Below are positions 28,031 to 36,610 of a DNA stretch of 64,000 nt, one piece after another (positions within the stretch are counted from its first letter, which is position 1; each line of letters begins with the position of its first letter). The position numbers were made by a program, and so were the translations under genes. The DNA is from Streptomyces sp. NBC_01551. GTDB taxonomy: Bacteria > Actinomycetota > Actinomycetes > Streptomycetales > Streptomycetaceae. The DNA is taken from the NCBI RefSeq assembly GCF_026339935.1, contig NZ_JAPEPX010000001.1:4211501-4275500 (forward strand), read 5' to 3'. Below the pieces are notes generated by a model that did no database searches, was not told the origin of the DNA, and saw nothing but the letters and a program-made list of their open reading frames with translations.

Positions 28031-29314
28031 TCAGTGCTTCCGGGTCGCGTCGTTCGCCTTGGACGCGATCTCCTCGAGAACGGCCTTGGGATCGCCGGAC
28101 GGTTCCACGGCGCGGCCGATGTTGCGCTTGACGGTGTCGCTGACCGTCACCCAGGACGGGTCGTTCACCGGGTAGAGCTGGGCACCGCGCAGGGCGGTCA
28201 GGAAGAACTCGTCGGTGTCGTCGAGGCCCCCGCCGGCCAGCGTGCGGGACGCGGAGACGGTCGAGGGCAGCAGGTGGTAGCGGTTGGCGAACTCCGAGAG
28301 GTTCTTGTCCTGGTAGACGTAGTCCAGGAACTTGCCGATCTCGGCCCGCTTGCCGTTCTGCTTGAACGCCATCATCCAGTCGGCCACCCCCACGGTCGGC
28401 GGGGTCTCCCCGGCGCCGAGCGAGTCCGAGACCGGCATGGAGACGGTGCCGACGCTGAGGCCCTTGGCGCGCGCCTCGTGCAGGAGCGACGGGTAGCCGT
28501 TCAGCATGCCGACCTCGCCGCGTACGAAGGCGGCGAAGGCGTCGGCGCGGTTCAGCTTCGACGGCGGGGTCGGACCGGTCAGGCCGGGGGAGACCAGGTG
28601 CTCCTTGAGCCAGCGGAACGTGTCGATGTTCTGGTCGGAGGCGAGGCTGTAGTTGCCGCTGTTGTCGGCGTAGCCGCCGCCGTTGCTCAGCTCCCAGATC
28701 ATCGCCTCGGCGTGCGCCTCCTCGGGGCCCAGGGGCAGGGCGTACGGGTACTTCACGCCCTTGCCCTTGAGCGCCTTGGCGGCGGACTCCAGGTCGGACC
28801 AGGTCTTGGGCTCGGCGGCGCCGGCCTTGGCGAACAGGGCCTTGTTGTAGAAGAGGAGGCGGCTGCTCGCCACGAAGGGCAGGCCGTAGAGGGTGTTGCC
28901 GACGGAGCCGGCCTCGGCGAGCGGCTGGAGGAAGTTCGCCTCGGCGGTGATGGAGAGGAGTTCCTCCGCGGAATAGAGCTGGTCCTGCGCCGCGAAGTCC
29001 GAGTAAGAGCCCATGAGGGCCATGTCCGGCGCCTTGCCGGCCTTGACCATACGGGAGACCTCGCGGTCGATGTCGGCCCACGGCAGGAGCTGGACCTCGA
29101 CGTTGATGCCGGGGTTGGCGGCGGTGAAATCGGCGGAGACCTTGTCCCAGTAAGCCTTGGAGCTGTTGGCCGGGCCGTCGCCGTATTCCGCGGCGACCAG
29201 GCGCAGCGTACCGCTGTCACCTGCGTCGTCGCCGGAACCGCCGCAGCCGGTGAGTGGTATCAGCATGCCGAGCACAACCGCGCTCGCGGCCGCGCTGAAG
29301 ATTCTTCGTCGCAC
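28031..29314 (-). CDS. ABC-transporter sugar-type solute-binding lipoprotein (orphan)
   Basis: This 427-residue lipoprotein has a lipobox LTGC near residue 24 and the family 1 extracellular solute-binding fold, shown by ADFTAANPGINVEVQLLPWADI, GKAPDMALMGSYSDFAAQDQL and LYGLPFVASSRLLFYNKALF. Such proteins catch sugars or oligosaccharides for an ABC permease. No permease or ATPase gene lies nearby, so it must work with components encoded elsewhere. The GTG at 29314 is preceded by AGGGGAA. Confidence 0.92.
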   Translation of the reverse strand: MRRRIFSAAASAVVLGMLIPLTGCGGSGDDAGDSGTLRLVAAEYGDGPANSSKAYWDKVSADFTAANPGINVEVQLLPWADIDREVSRMVKAGKAPDMALMGSYSDFAAQDQLYSAEELLSITAEANFLQPLAEAGSVGNTLYGLPFVASSRLLFYNKALFAKAGAAEPKTWSDLESAAKALKGKGVKYPYALPLGPEEAHAEAMIWELSNGGGYADNSGNYSLASDQNIDTFRWLKEHLVSPGLTGPTPPSKLNRADAFAAFVRGEVGMLNGYPSLLHEARAKGLSVGTVSMPVSDSLGAGETPPTVGVADWMMAFKQNGKRAEIGKFLDYVYQDKNLSEFANRYHLLPSTVSASRTLAGGGLDDTDEFFLTALRGAQLYPVNDPSWVTVSDTVKRNIGRAVEPSGDPKAVLEEIASKANDATRKH

Positions 29315-29632
29315 GGGTGGGTTCCCCTGAATTTCTTTTGAGTCCCGTTACTACGTATGCGTTGCTCCGGGCCGGGGTGTCCCTCAGCGACCCGTTGGCC
29401 GGAATTCTCTCCCGACAACGGGGCGGTTGATTCCATTGGGGCGGTACTTGTGGTCAATGCTCCAAGTGGGCCTTTTCCGGCTGGTGTTTTCCGATATGTG
29501 ATCCACAATTCCAACGCGCGTAGACGTGCCGAAAAGCCCGTTTCCGGCAGGGGAACGGGTTGAACGGCGATCAAAGTGGTGTCGGCGGAGTCACACCCCT
29601 GCCGACACCGCGCGGGGCCGCTGGGCGGGCCG
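29315..29632. other. AT-richer intergenic region upstream of the solute-binding protein
   Basis: These 318 bases have lower GC than the surroundings and carry the promoter of the solute-binding protein gene. A hairpin at 29578-29609 probably ends the SMI1/KNR4 transcript. No gene was seen. Confidence 0.5.
29578..29609 (-). terminator. Hairpin terminator after the SMI1/KNR4 gene
   Basis: GGTGTCGGC (29578-29586) pairs with GCCGACACC (29601-29609) around a 14-base loop. It lies 24 bases beyond the stop of the leftward SMI1/KNR4 gene. Confidence 0.55.
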
Positions 29633-30250
29633 CTAGTCGGCGAACTCGCCCGCGTACGGGTCGGGCTCGCCCGTCTCCGGGTTGCGGCCCTCCTGCCAGC
29701 GGCGCTGGGCCTTGCGCCAGTGCACGAAGCTGAGGTGGCCGCCGTCCCAGAAGGTGATGCTGACGGGGCTGACGTCGAACTCGTCGGAGCACAGCCGGTA
29801 GAGGAATTCAGCCATTCCGTACGGGTACACGGCGAACGAGTCGGCGGTGTGCCGCCCGCAGACCAGGACCGGCCAGCGGTCCGGGTCGGGGTCGCCGGTG
29901 AGCCAGCACAGGATGTCGGAGCCGCCGGTGACGCCCCAGGCGATGATCGACTCCGGGTCCACGTCGAAGGCGGCGCGGCCGCCCTCCGCCTCCCAGGCGT
30001 GCCGGGCGTTCTCCGTCTCCTCGGCCATCTCGGCCGGATCCCACTGGAGTCCGGGCTTGGGCAGCGGCAGCAGGATGCTGGCCTCGCCGTTGATGGAACC
30101 GGCCCCGAAGCGGCCCATGAAGGCGACGAAGTCCGCCGGGAACCGGGTGCCCCAGGCCGCCTCGGCGGCCCGCCAGTCGATGTCCTCGTCGGCGCCGTGC
30201 GTCGCCGGCATGATCTGCTCCAGCGCCTTGACCCGCGCGTTCTCCGTCAT
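29633..30250 (-). CDS. SMI1/KNR4 (SUKH) domain protein
   Basis: This 205-residue protein has the SMI1/KNR4 pattern, with DIDWRAAEAAWGTRFPADFVAFMGRFGAG near the N-terminus and the later IIAWGVTGGSDILCWLTGDPDPDRWPVLV with the Gly-Asp-Cys-Trp core. SUKH proteins are often immunity proteins for polymorphic toxins, but in Streptomyces many stand alone, as here. No toxin gene is adjacent. The ATG at 30250 is preceded by GGGGAG. Confidence 0.85.
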   Translation of the reverse strand: MTENARVKALEQIMPATHGADEDIDWRAAEAAWGTRFPADFVAFMGRFGAGSINGEASILLPLPKPGLQWDPAEMAEETENARHAWEAEGGRAAFDVDPESIIAWGVTGGSDILCWLTGDPDPDRWPVLVCGRHTADSFAVYPYGMAEFLYRLCSDEFDVSPVSITFWDGGHLSFVHWRKAQRRWQEGRNPETGEPDPYAGEFAD

Positions 30251-30309
30251 GCCGCTCCCCTGACACCCCAGCCCAACCGCCCCAACCTACCGCCGCGCCG
30301 GGGTGGCGC

Positions 30310-30741
30310 CTAGCCGCGGCCGGGACGCGGCGGAGTCTGCACGGCCAGCGCGGTCCCGATGCGCAGGCCCCATCCGGCCATCGCGCCCGCCGCGGCCTCC
30401 AGGACGTGCCGAGAGCGCGGCCGGGGCAGGCCGAGCCGGCCGGGGGCCATGGTGGTCAGCGCGATGACGCGGAGGTTCCGGTCGAGGTACGCCACGTCGA
30501 TGGCGAACCGCATCCGGATGGTGTGCACGCTCGCCGCCGGCGTGAGCAGCAGCGCCCCCTCGACGCCGTCGCGCCCGAGGAGCCCGCGGGTCCGGGCGCG
30601 GTAGGAGGCCGCGATCTCCAGCGGCACCTCCAGGGGGGCCTCCGCTGCCTCCGCCGCCTCCACCGTCGCCGCCGGATCGCCGACGCCGACCCGGAGCACC
30701 GCCTCGCCGTCGCGCCAGCGCCGGTACGGGTGTCGCCGCAT
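30310..30741 (-). CDS. DUF192 family protein
   Basis: This 143-residue protein has the DUF192 core: RTRGLLGRDGVEGALLLTPAASVHTIRMRFAIDVAYLD and VLEAAAGAMAGWGLRIGTAL. The family has a small beta-rich fold of unknown function. The ATG at 30741 is chosen because GGGAGGGG lies 8 bases upstream; the frame extends further but without support. It is divergent from the prepilin peptidase gene. No signal peptide is seen. Confidence 0.87.
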   Translation of the reverse strand: MRRHPYRRWRDGEAVLRVGVGDPAATVEAAEAAEAPLEVPLEIAASYRARTRGLLGRDGVEGALLLTPAASVHTIRMRFAIDVAYLDRNLRVIALTTMAPGRLGLPRPRSRHVLEAAAGAMAGWGLRIGTALAVQTPPRPGRG

Positions 30742-30893
30742 GCCGTCCGCCCCTCCCTGAGCCGCGTCGTGCGCCACCCTAGTGCTGCGCCGTGTCGGGC
30801 GCCGCGGGCCGGTGCGCCTTTCCCGGCACGGTGCTGGGCGGGTTGGGCCCCCGGGCCCGTGCCCGGCGCGGCGGCGGGGCCTACCGTCGGCGG

Positions 30894-31613
30894 ATGGGCG
30901 TGATCGTGATCATCCTGCTCGCCGCCGCGTACGGCGCGGCCGCCGGGCTGTTGCTGCCCCGCGCCGCCTACCGGCTGTCGGTGGCCCCGGGGGAGCCTTG
31001 GCGGGCCCGGTGCCCCGAGGGGCACCCCGTCGCGCGCTGGCTCGGCCCGGCCCGCTGCCACGGCGCGCTGTACGGGGCGTCCGGCCCCCGGGTCGCCGCC
31101 GCCTGCGCGCTCGTGTGCGGGGCGCTCGCGGCGGCCGGCGGGGCCCGGCCCGAGGCAGCCGCGTACGTGGGGCTCGCACCCGTGCTGGTCCTGCTCGGCC
31201 TCGTCGACCTGGCGGTGCACCGGCTGCCCGACGTACTCACCCTGCCGCTGGCCGCGCTCGCCGCCGCGCTGCTCGGGGCGGCCGCCCTCGCGCCCGGCGC
31301 CGCCGGGTCCTGGCGGCTCGCGCTGTCCGGCGGAGCGGCGCTCGGGGCCTCGTACCTCCTGCTGTACCTGATCAACCCGGCCGGCATCGGCTTCGGCGAC
31401 GTCAAGTTGGCGCTCGCCCTCGGGGTCGCTCTTGGGTGGTACGGGTGGGGGGTATGGGCCCTCGGGGCCTTCCTCGGGTTCCTCTACGGGGCCGTATACG
31501 GCCTCGGCCTCGTGCTGAAGGGCCGCTCGGGCCTCAAGGCGGCCTTCCCGTTCGGCCCCTTCATGGCGGCCGGAGCGCTCACCGGAGTGCTGCTGGGCGG
31601 ATTCGGAGCGTAA
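30894..31613 (+). CDS. A24-family prepilin peptidase (TadV/CpaA-like)
   Basis: This 239-residue membrane aspartyl protease has about seven helices. The two catalytic aspartates of the A24 family are visible in VLLGLVDLAVHRLPDVLTLP and in GIGFGDVKLALALG (GxGD motif). It should cleave the leader of Flp and TadE-like prepilins at the cytoplasmic face of the membrane. The tad cluster at 9360-19804 has no peptidase of its own, so this enzyme, 11 kb away, is the obvious partner. The ATG at 30894 is used. Confidence 0.9.
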   Translation: MGVIVIILLAAAYGAAAGLLLPRAAYRLSVAPGEPWRARCPEGHPVARWLGPARCHGALYGASGPRVAAACALVCGALAAAGGARPEAAAYVGLAPVLVLLGLVDLAVHRLPDVLTLPLAALAAALLGAAALAPGAAGSWRLALSGGAALGASYLLLYLINPAGIGFGDVKLALALGVALGWYGWGVWALGAFLGFLYGAVYGLGLVLKGRSGLKAAFPFGPFMAAGALTGVLLGGFGA

Positions 31614-31672
31614 TCATCTTGCGCCAATGCACGCATCACGCTTTACGAAGGGTTATGGTGGAACCCCCCCCT

Positions 31673-31718
31673 CGGGCCGGTCCGTATCCCCCCCACGGAC
31701 CGGCCCGTTTTATTTTTT
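31673..31718. terminator. Strong rho-independent terminator
   Basis: CGGGCCGGTCCGT (31673-31685) pairs perfectly with ACGGACCGGCCCG (31695-31707) around a 9-base loop, followed by TTTTATTTTTT. It ends the prepilin peptidase transcript and, as a hairpin, may serve the convergent reductase gene too. Confidence 0.93.
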
Positions 31719-31744
31719 CCCCACCCTCGGGCCAAAGGCGCAGG

Positions 31745-32782
31745 TCAGCCGCGCTGAGCCCAGATGTTGGTGCCGGGGGTGGAGACGGCGAAGGAGTCGA
31801 TCTCCTTCAATTCCTGCTCCGTGAGCGGCGCACCGGCCAGGGCCGCCACGTTTTCCTCCAGCTGGGACACGCTCGAAGCGCCGATCAGCGCCGAGGTCAT
31901 CCGCTCGTCCCGCAGCACCCAGGTGAGCGCCAGCTGCGCCAGCGACTGCCCGCGCCGGGCCGCGATGTCGTTCAGCCCGTTCAGGCGCCGCACGACCTCG
32001 TCCGACAGCAGGTCCGGGTTCAGGGACTTGCCCTGGGTGGCCCGCGAGCCCTCCGGGATGCCCTTGAGGTACTTGCCGGTCAGCAGCCCCTGCGCGAGCG
32101 GCACGAAGGAGATGCAGCCCATGCCGGCCTCCTCCAGGGTGTCCAGCAGCGCGTCCTCCTCCGTCCAGCGGTTGATCATGGAGTACGACGGCTGGTGGAT
32201 CAGCGGCCGCACACCCATCTCGCGCAGGATCCCGGCCGCCTCGGCCGTCTGCTCCGCGGTGTACGAGGAGACGCCGACGTACAGCGCCTTGCCCTGCCGG
32301 ACCGCGGACGCGAGGGCGCCCATGGTCTCCTCCAGCGGGGTGTCCGGGTCGAAGCGGTGCGAGTAGAAGATGTCGACGTAGTCCACGCCCATCCGCTTCA
32401 GCGAGGCGTCGAGCGAGCTCATCAGGTACTTCCGGCTGCCCCACTCGCCGTAGGGGCCCTCGTGCATGAGGTAGCCGGCCTTGGTGGAGATGATCAGCTC
32501 GTCGCGGTGGGACGCGAAGTCCTGCGCGAAGATCTTGCCGAAGTTGAGCTCGGCCGAGCCGGGCGGCGGGCCGTAGTTGTTGGCCAGGTCGAAGTGGGTC
32601 ACGCCGAGGTCGAAGGCCCGGCGCAGGATGGCCCGCTGGGAGTCCAGCGACTTGTCGTCGCCGAAGTTGTGCCAGAGGCCGAGGGAGACGGCGGGGAGCT
32701 TGAGGCCGCTGCGGCCGGTGCGCCGGTACTCCATGGAGTCGTATCGCGAGGGCTCTGCCCGATAGGGATTGTTATCAGTCAC
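31745..32782 (-). CDS. Aldo/keto reductase (YghZ/L-glyceraldehyde 3-phosphate reductase-like)
   Basis: This 345-residue cytosolic NADPH-dependent reductase has the aldo/keto catalytic tetrad: Asp and Tyr in THFDLANNYGPPPG, Lys in IISTKAGYLM and His in DIFYSHRFDP. The NADP-binding end SALIGASSVSQLEENV is also present. The YLMHEGPYGEWGSRKYL insertion is typical of the YghZ branch, which reduces L-glyceraldehyde 3-phosphate and methylglyoxal. The GTG at 32782 is preceded by GGGAGG at 6 bases. Confidence 0.92.
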   Translation of the reverse strand: MTDNNPYRAEPSRYDSMEYRRTGRSGLKLPAVSLGLWHNFGDDKSLDSQRAILRRAFDLGVTHFDLANNYGPPPGSAELNFGKIFAQDFASHRDELIISTKAGYLMHEGPYGEWGSRKYLMSSLDASLKRMGVDYVDIFYSHRFDPDTPLEETMGALASAVRQGKALYVGVSSYTAEQTAEAAGILREMGVRPLIHQPSYSMINRWTEEDALLDTLEEAGMGCISFVPLAQGLLTGKYLKGIPEGSRATQGKSLNPDLLSDEVVRRLNGLNDIAARRGQSLAQLALTWVLRDERMTSALIGASSVSQLEENVAALAGAPLTEQELKEIDSFAVSTPGTNIWAQRG

Positions 32783-32909
32783 GATGTCCTCCCTATCACG
32801 GACTTGTGACACACCGAGTTGGGTACCCGATCCCGGCGCGCAGTAATGTGGCCGCCTCGGGGGAGACCGCAATCCGCACGGGGGCATTGCACGGAGGGGC
32901 TCGAAGATC

Positions 32910-33671
32910 GTGAAGCTGCGCGACCTGGTGTACAGGCTCTATGCACGCCGGGTGGAGGGCCGCCTCGACCATGATGAGGCGCCCAAGCACATCGGCGTCA
33001 TCCTGGACGGGAACAGGCGCTGGGCGAAGGCGTCCGGTGGTACGACGGAACAGGGCCACCAGGCGGGGGCCGACAAGATCTCCGAGATGCTGGGCTGGTG
33101 CACCGAGACCGACGTCGAGGTCGTCACCCTGTGGATGCTCTCCACGGACAACCTGGACCGGCCCGAGGTCGAGCTCCGGCCGCTGCTGAACATCATCGAG
33201 AACACGGTCCGGGGCCTCGCCGCGGACGGCCGCTGGCGCGTCCACCACGTCGGCAACCTCGACATCCTGCCCGCGCGGACGCAATCCGTGCTGAAGGAGG
33301 CCGAGCAGGCCACCCACGACGTCGACGGGATACTCGTCAACGTCGCCGTCGGCTACGGCGGCCGCCAGGAGATCGCCGACGCGGTCCGCTCGCTGCTGCT
33401 GGAACACGCCGAGAAGGGCACCTCCTTCGAGGAGCTCGCCGAGATCCTCGACATCGACCACATTGCGGAGCACCTCTACACGCGCGGCCAGCCCGACCCG
33501 GACCTCGTGATCCGCACCAGCGGCGAGCAGCGCCTGTCCGGATTCATGCTGTGGCAGAGCGCGCACTCCGAGTACTACTTCTGCGAGGTCTTCTGGCCGG
33601 CCTTCCGGAAGGTCGACTTCCTGCGGGCGCTGCGCGACTACGCGGCACGCCACCGGCGGTACGGGACCTGA
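32910..33671 (+). CDS. uppS: Cis-prenyltransferase (isoprenyl/undecaprenyl diphosphate synthase family)
   Basis: This 253-residue cytosolic enzyme adds isopentenyl units in cis to an allylic diphosphate. The family signature HIGVILDGNRRWAK carries the catalytic Asp. Other conserved parts are TLWMLSTDNLDRP, the VGYGGRQEI loop, DLVIRTSGEQRLSGFMLWQ and the C-terminal EVFWPAFRKVDFLRAL. Actinobacteria usually have two such enzymes, one for undecaprenyl and one for shorter products, and which one this is cannot be told from sequence alone. The GTG at 32910 is used. Confidence 0.92.
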   Translation: MKLRDLVYRLYARRVEGRLDHDEAPKHIGVILDGNRRWAKASGGTTEQGHQAGADKISEMLGWCTETDVEVVTLWMLSTDNLDRPEVELRPLLNIIENTVRGLAADGRWRVHHVGNLDILPARTQSVLKEAEQATHDVDGILVNVAVGYGGRQEIADAVRSLLLEHAEKGTSFEELAEILDIDHIAEHLYTRGQPDPDLVIRTSGEQRLSGFMLWQSAHSEYYFCEVFWPAFRKVDFLRALRDYAARHRRYGT

Positions 33672-34024
33672 TCCCGGCCACGACCTGACGCCCCCTCGGA
33701 ACCTGCCGGGCGTCACCCCGTGGGCCACTCGGGCCCCTCCTGCCCTCCGCGCAAGGCCTTCACCAGGGATTCACCGAGCGTCCGTCATATGCCATGGCAT
33801 GGCCGGGCCTGTTCGGGGAATATCCCTTTCAGGTCGACGCCCGATCCACGGGTGTCGAGTCTCAGCGGACGGCATGGGGTCGTCCGCCCGGGAGGCCCTT
33901 TGCACCAGGACGCACGTGCGGCTCGCACGGACGGAGTGGGAGGGCCGGAAGTCGGCCCTGCATGGGTGCCGATGACCGGTCCGGTCTTCATGGCCCGACC
34001 TCTTCCGAGGGGGTACGTCCTTCC
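33672..34024. other. Intergenic region between uppS and phoH
   Basis: These 353 bases hold a hairpin (TGACGCCC at 33686-33693 with GGGCGTCA at 33708-33715) that may end uppS transcription, and a 12-base palindrome ATGCCATGGCAT at 33789-33800. An open frame from a GTG at 33720 to 34031 overlaps the phoH start. Its third-position GC looks too low for a Streptomyces gene, and I do not call it. Confidence 0.5.
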
Positions 34025-35341
34025 GTGGTGACCAGCACAAAGCGCCGCCTGCCCGACAGGCGGACCTACGTCCTCGACACCAGCGTCCTGCTGGCAGACC
34101 CCAACGCGATCTCGCGCTTCGACGAGCACGAGGTCGTGCTCCCGATCGTGGTGATCACCGAGCTGGAGGCAAAGAGGCACCATCCCGAACTCGGCTACTT
34201 CGCCCGCCAGGCCCTCCGCCTGCTCGACGACTTCCGGGTTCGCTACGGTCGCCTCGACGCCCCCATCCCGCTGGGCGAGCTGGGCGGAACCCTGCGTGTC
34301 GAGCTCAACCACTCCGACCCCGGTGTCCTGCCGGCCGGCTTCCGGTTGGGGGACAACGACTCGCGGATCCTCGCGGTCGCCCGCAACCTCCAAGCCGAAG
34401 GCTACGACGTCACGGTCGTCTCGAAGGATCTCCCGCTGCGCATCAAGGCCTCCTCGGTGGGGCTGCTCGCCGAGGAGTACCGGGCGGAGCTCGCGATCAC
34501 CGGCGCCGGCTGGACCGGCATGAGCGAGCTCAGCCTCTCCGGGGAGCAGGTGGACCTGCTCTACTCCGAGGAGCGCCTGTACGTTCCGGAGGCGGCCGAA
34601 CTGCCCGTGCACACCGGTCTGGTCCTCCAGTCCGAGCGCGGCAAGGCCCTGGGCCGCGTCACGGCGGACGGCAACGTGAAGCTCGTACGGGGCGACCGTG
34701 AGGCCTTCGGGCTGCACGGGCGCAGCGCAGAGCAGCGCATCGCGCTCGACCTGCTGCTCGACCCGGAGATCGGCATCCTCTCCATGGGCGGCCGGGCCGG
34801 CACCGGAAAGTCGGCGCTGGCGCTGTGCGCGGGCCTGGAGGCGGTGCTGGAGCGCAGGCAGCACCAGAAGGTGATGGTCTTCCGGCCGCTGTACGCGGTC
34901 GGCGGCCAGGACCTCGGCTACCTGCCCGGGGACGCGTCCGAGAAGATGAGCCCCTGGGCGCAGGCGGTCTTCGACACCCTCTCGGCCGTGGCGGGCCGCG
35001 AGGTCATCGAGGAGGTGCTGAACCGGGGGATGCTGGAGGTCCTGCCGCTCACGCACATCCGGGGCCGTTCGCTGCACGACGCGTTCGTGATCGTCGACGA
35101 GGCGCAGTCGCTGGAGCGGAACGTCCTTCTGACCGTTCTGTCCCGGATCGGTGCGAATTCGCGGGTCGTTCTGACCCATGACGTCGCCCAGCGGGACAAC
35201 CTGCGGGTCGGCCGCTACGACGGAGTCGTCGCCGTGGTCGAGAAGCTGAAGGGGCATCCGCTCTTCGCGCACATCACGCTGACGCGTTCCGAGCGTTCGC
35301 CGATCGCCGCGCTGGTCACCGAGATGCTGGAGAACCTGTAG
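34025..35341 (+). CDS. phoH: PIN domain-PhoH family ATPase (PhoH2-type)
   Basis: This 438-residue protein joins an N-terminal PIN nuclease-type domain (about 12-145) to a PhoH ATPase domain (about 225-438). PIN acidic residues are seen as D18 (VLDTSVLL), E46, D110/D112 (GDNDSRIL) and D135. The ATPase has Walker A GRAGTGKS (256-263) and Walker [10 protein letters not shown]. PhoH2 proteins in mycobacteria are reported to be RNA helicase/ribonucleases. The GTG at 34025 is used; a second in-frame GTG follows at 34028. GAGGGGG lies 11 bases upstream of the first. A terminator hairpin follows at 35393-35435. Confidence 0.92.
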   Translation: MVTSTKRRLPDRRTYVLDTSVLLADPNAISRFDEHEVVLPIVVITELEAKRHHPELGYFARQALRLLDDFRVRYGRLDAPIPLGELGGTLRVELNHSDPGVLPAGFRLGDNDSRILAVARNLQAEGYDVTVVSKDLPLRIKASSVGLLAEEYRAELAITGAGWTGMSELSLSGEQVDLLYSEERLYVPEAAELPVHTGLVLQSERGKALGRVTADGNVKLVRGDREAFGLHGRSAEQRIALDLLLDPEIGILSMGGRAGTGKSALALCAGLEAVLERRQHQKVMVFRPLYAVGGQDLGYLPGDASEKMSPWAQAVFDTLSAVAGREVIEEVLNRGMLEVLPLTHIRGRSLHDAFVIVDEAQSLERNVLLTVLSRIGANSRVVLTHDVAQRDNLRVGRYDGVVAVVEKLKGHPLFAHITLTRSERSPIAALVTEMLENL

Positions 35342-35773
35342 GGGTCCGCATAACTCGAAAGGGTCAAAACCCCCATAGCGGGAAGGCGAGTTGGCGCCGC
35401 CCGGCAAAGGCCCGAGAGCCTAGCCGGGCGGCGCCTCGCTGCACAGCCCTTTGTTCAAAAGAACGGCGACACGGCAGGTGTGACCTTTCCCACGCAACTC
35501 AGAATTGCCTTGCGGCGTCGGGGTCCGGCAGAGTCTGGTTTCCGTCAGGCCCCGCATACGGCACATCTGTATCACCCGTATCCCCTCGGGGGTGCGCGCA
35601 GCACCACAACTCCAGAACCGACCGCCGTATGCCGCCCGGTTTCACGCGCCGCTCCTCGCAGAGGAGTTGCCCACGGGCCCGCGTCTCCAGTGACCGCATC
35701 ACCACGGAGGCCAGTGTCGAGGGGCACTCTTGCGCCCGCGCGGTCACTGCGGACGCTGCTGGAAGGACACCGT
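35342..35773. other. Long leader region upstream of the lytic transglycosylase
   Basis: These 432 bases contain the phoH terminator and a long upstream region for the transglycosylase gene. Several short inverted segments occur near 35590-35760, but I could not fit a known riboswitch consensus to them. No gene is supported here. Confidence 0.45.
35393..35435 (+). terminator. Hairpin terminator of phoH
   Basis: GGCGCCGCCCGGC (35393-35405) pairs perfectly with GCCGGGCGGCGCC (35423-35435) around a 17-base loop, and GCGAG/CTCGC extend it. No T tract is seen. Confidence 0.75.
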
Positions 35774-36481
35774 GTGAGCCGGATCTCGGTCCGGGGGTTC
35801 GCCGTGGCTTCGGCCACCGCGGTCACCACCGTCGGCGCAGTCGTCGGCGTCGCGACGGGCGACCCCGCCACCAACGACCTTGAGACGACCGCGTCCGGCG
35901 CGACTCTCCTCACCGACATCCCGGTCGGCGACCAGGCCGTCGTCCAGAGCGCGTCCCTGACGCAGCAGGCCGACTCCATCGCCCACGCCGCCGACGCCGA
36001 CGCCAAGCGCTCGGCGGAGGAAGCCGCCCGCGTCCAGGCAGCCGAGGACGCCAAGGCCAAGAAGGCCGAGGCGCAGAAGGCGGCCGACGAGAAGGCGGAG
36101 AAGGAGAAGAAGGAGCGGGAGGAGAAGGAGCAGGTCGCCAGCCGCTCCGCCACCCGCGACGCCGGTGACTTCGAGGTCCAGAGCTCGTACACGGTCGCCC
36201 AGGTCAAGGCCATGGCCCAGCAGATGATCCCGGCCGGGCAGTTCCAGTGCTTCTCCAACATCGTGAACCACGAGTCCACCTGGAACTACAAGGCCGTCAA
36301 CGCCTCCTCGGGCGCGTACGGTCTGGTCCAGGCGCTCCCGGGCACGAAGATGGCCTCGGCCGGCGCCGACTGGCGCACCAACCCGGCCACCCAGATCAAG
36401 TGGGGCCTGAACTACATGAACGAGCGCTACGGCAGCCCCTGTGGCGCGTGGAGCTTCTGGCAGGCCAACAGCTGGTACTAG
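35774..36481 (+). CDS. Secreted lytic transglycosylase-like protein
   Basis: This 235-residue exported protein has a signal-type N-terminus (about 5-30) and a long charged Ala/Lys/Glu coiled segment (about 65-122). The C-terminal lysozyme-like transglycosylase domain (about 138-235) has putative catalytic E167 in NIVNHESTWNYKAVNASSGAYGL and the end WSFWQANSWY. It should act on peptidoglycan outside the membrane. The GTG at 35774 is preceded by GGAAGGA at 6 bases. The coiled segment may hold the protein at the wall. It is a single-gene unit ended by a strong hairpin. Confidence 0.9.
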   Translation: MSRISVRGFAVASATAVTTVGAVVGVATGDPATNDLETTASGATLLTDIPVGDQAVVQSASLTQQADSIAHAADADAKRSAEEAARVQAAEDAKAKKAEAQKAADEKAEKEKKEREEKEQVASRSATRDAGDFEVQSSYTVAQVKAMAQQMIPAGQFQCFSNIVNHESTWNYKAVNASSGAYGLVQALPGTKMASAGADWRTNPATQIKWGLNYMNERYGSPCGAWSFWQANSWY

Positions 36482-36522
36482 AGCCAGGTCCGGCCCCGTG
36501 CCGGCCGCTCAACCCCGGGGAG

Positions 36523-36547
36523 CCCCGCACCGTCCTACGGTGCGGGG
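36523..36547 (+). terminator. Terminator of the transglycosylase gene
   Basis: CCCCGCACCGT (36523-36533) pairs with ACGGTGCGGGG (36537-36547) around a 3-base loop, and the stem can be extended with G-U pairs to GGAG/TTCC. Confidence 0.75.
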
Positions 36548-36610
36548 TTCCGCGCGTGTACGGTCGTGCGAGGTGTGACCGAGTGGACCGGACGGGGGGA
36601 AGGGAACGAC

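Noticed and set aside
29633..30250. Immunity gene of a toxin system (SUKH)
   Set aside because: No toxin or secretion gene is adjacent, so only the fold is reported.
33720..34031. Gene call for a phoAT-like antitoxin upstream of phoH
   Set aside because: Third-position GC is low for this genome and no family feature is visible; only the overlap with phoH is suggestive.
35342..35773. c-di-AMP (ydaO) riboswitch upstream of the transglycosylase
   Set aside because: I looked for the conserved blocks of the ydaO class and did not find a convincing match.
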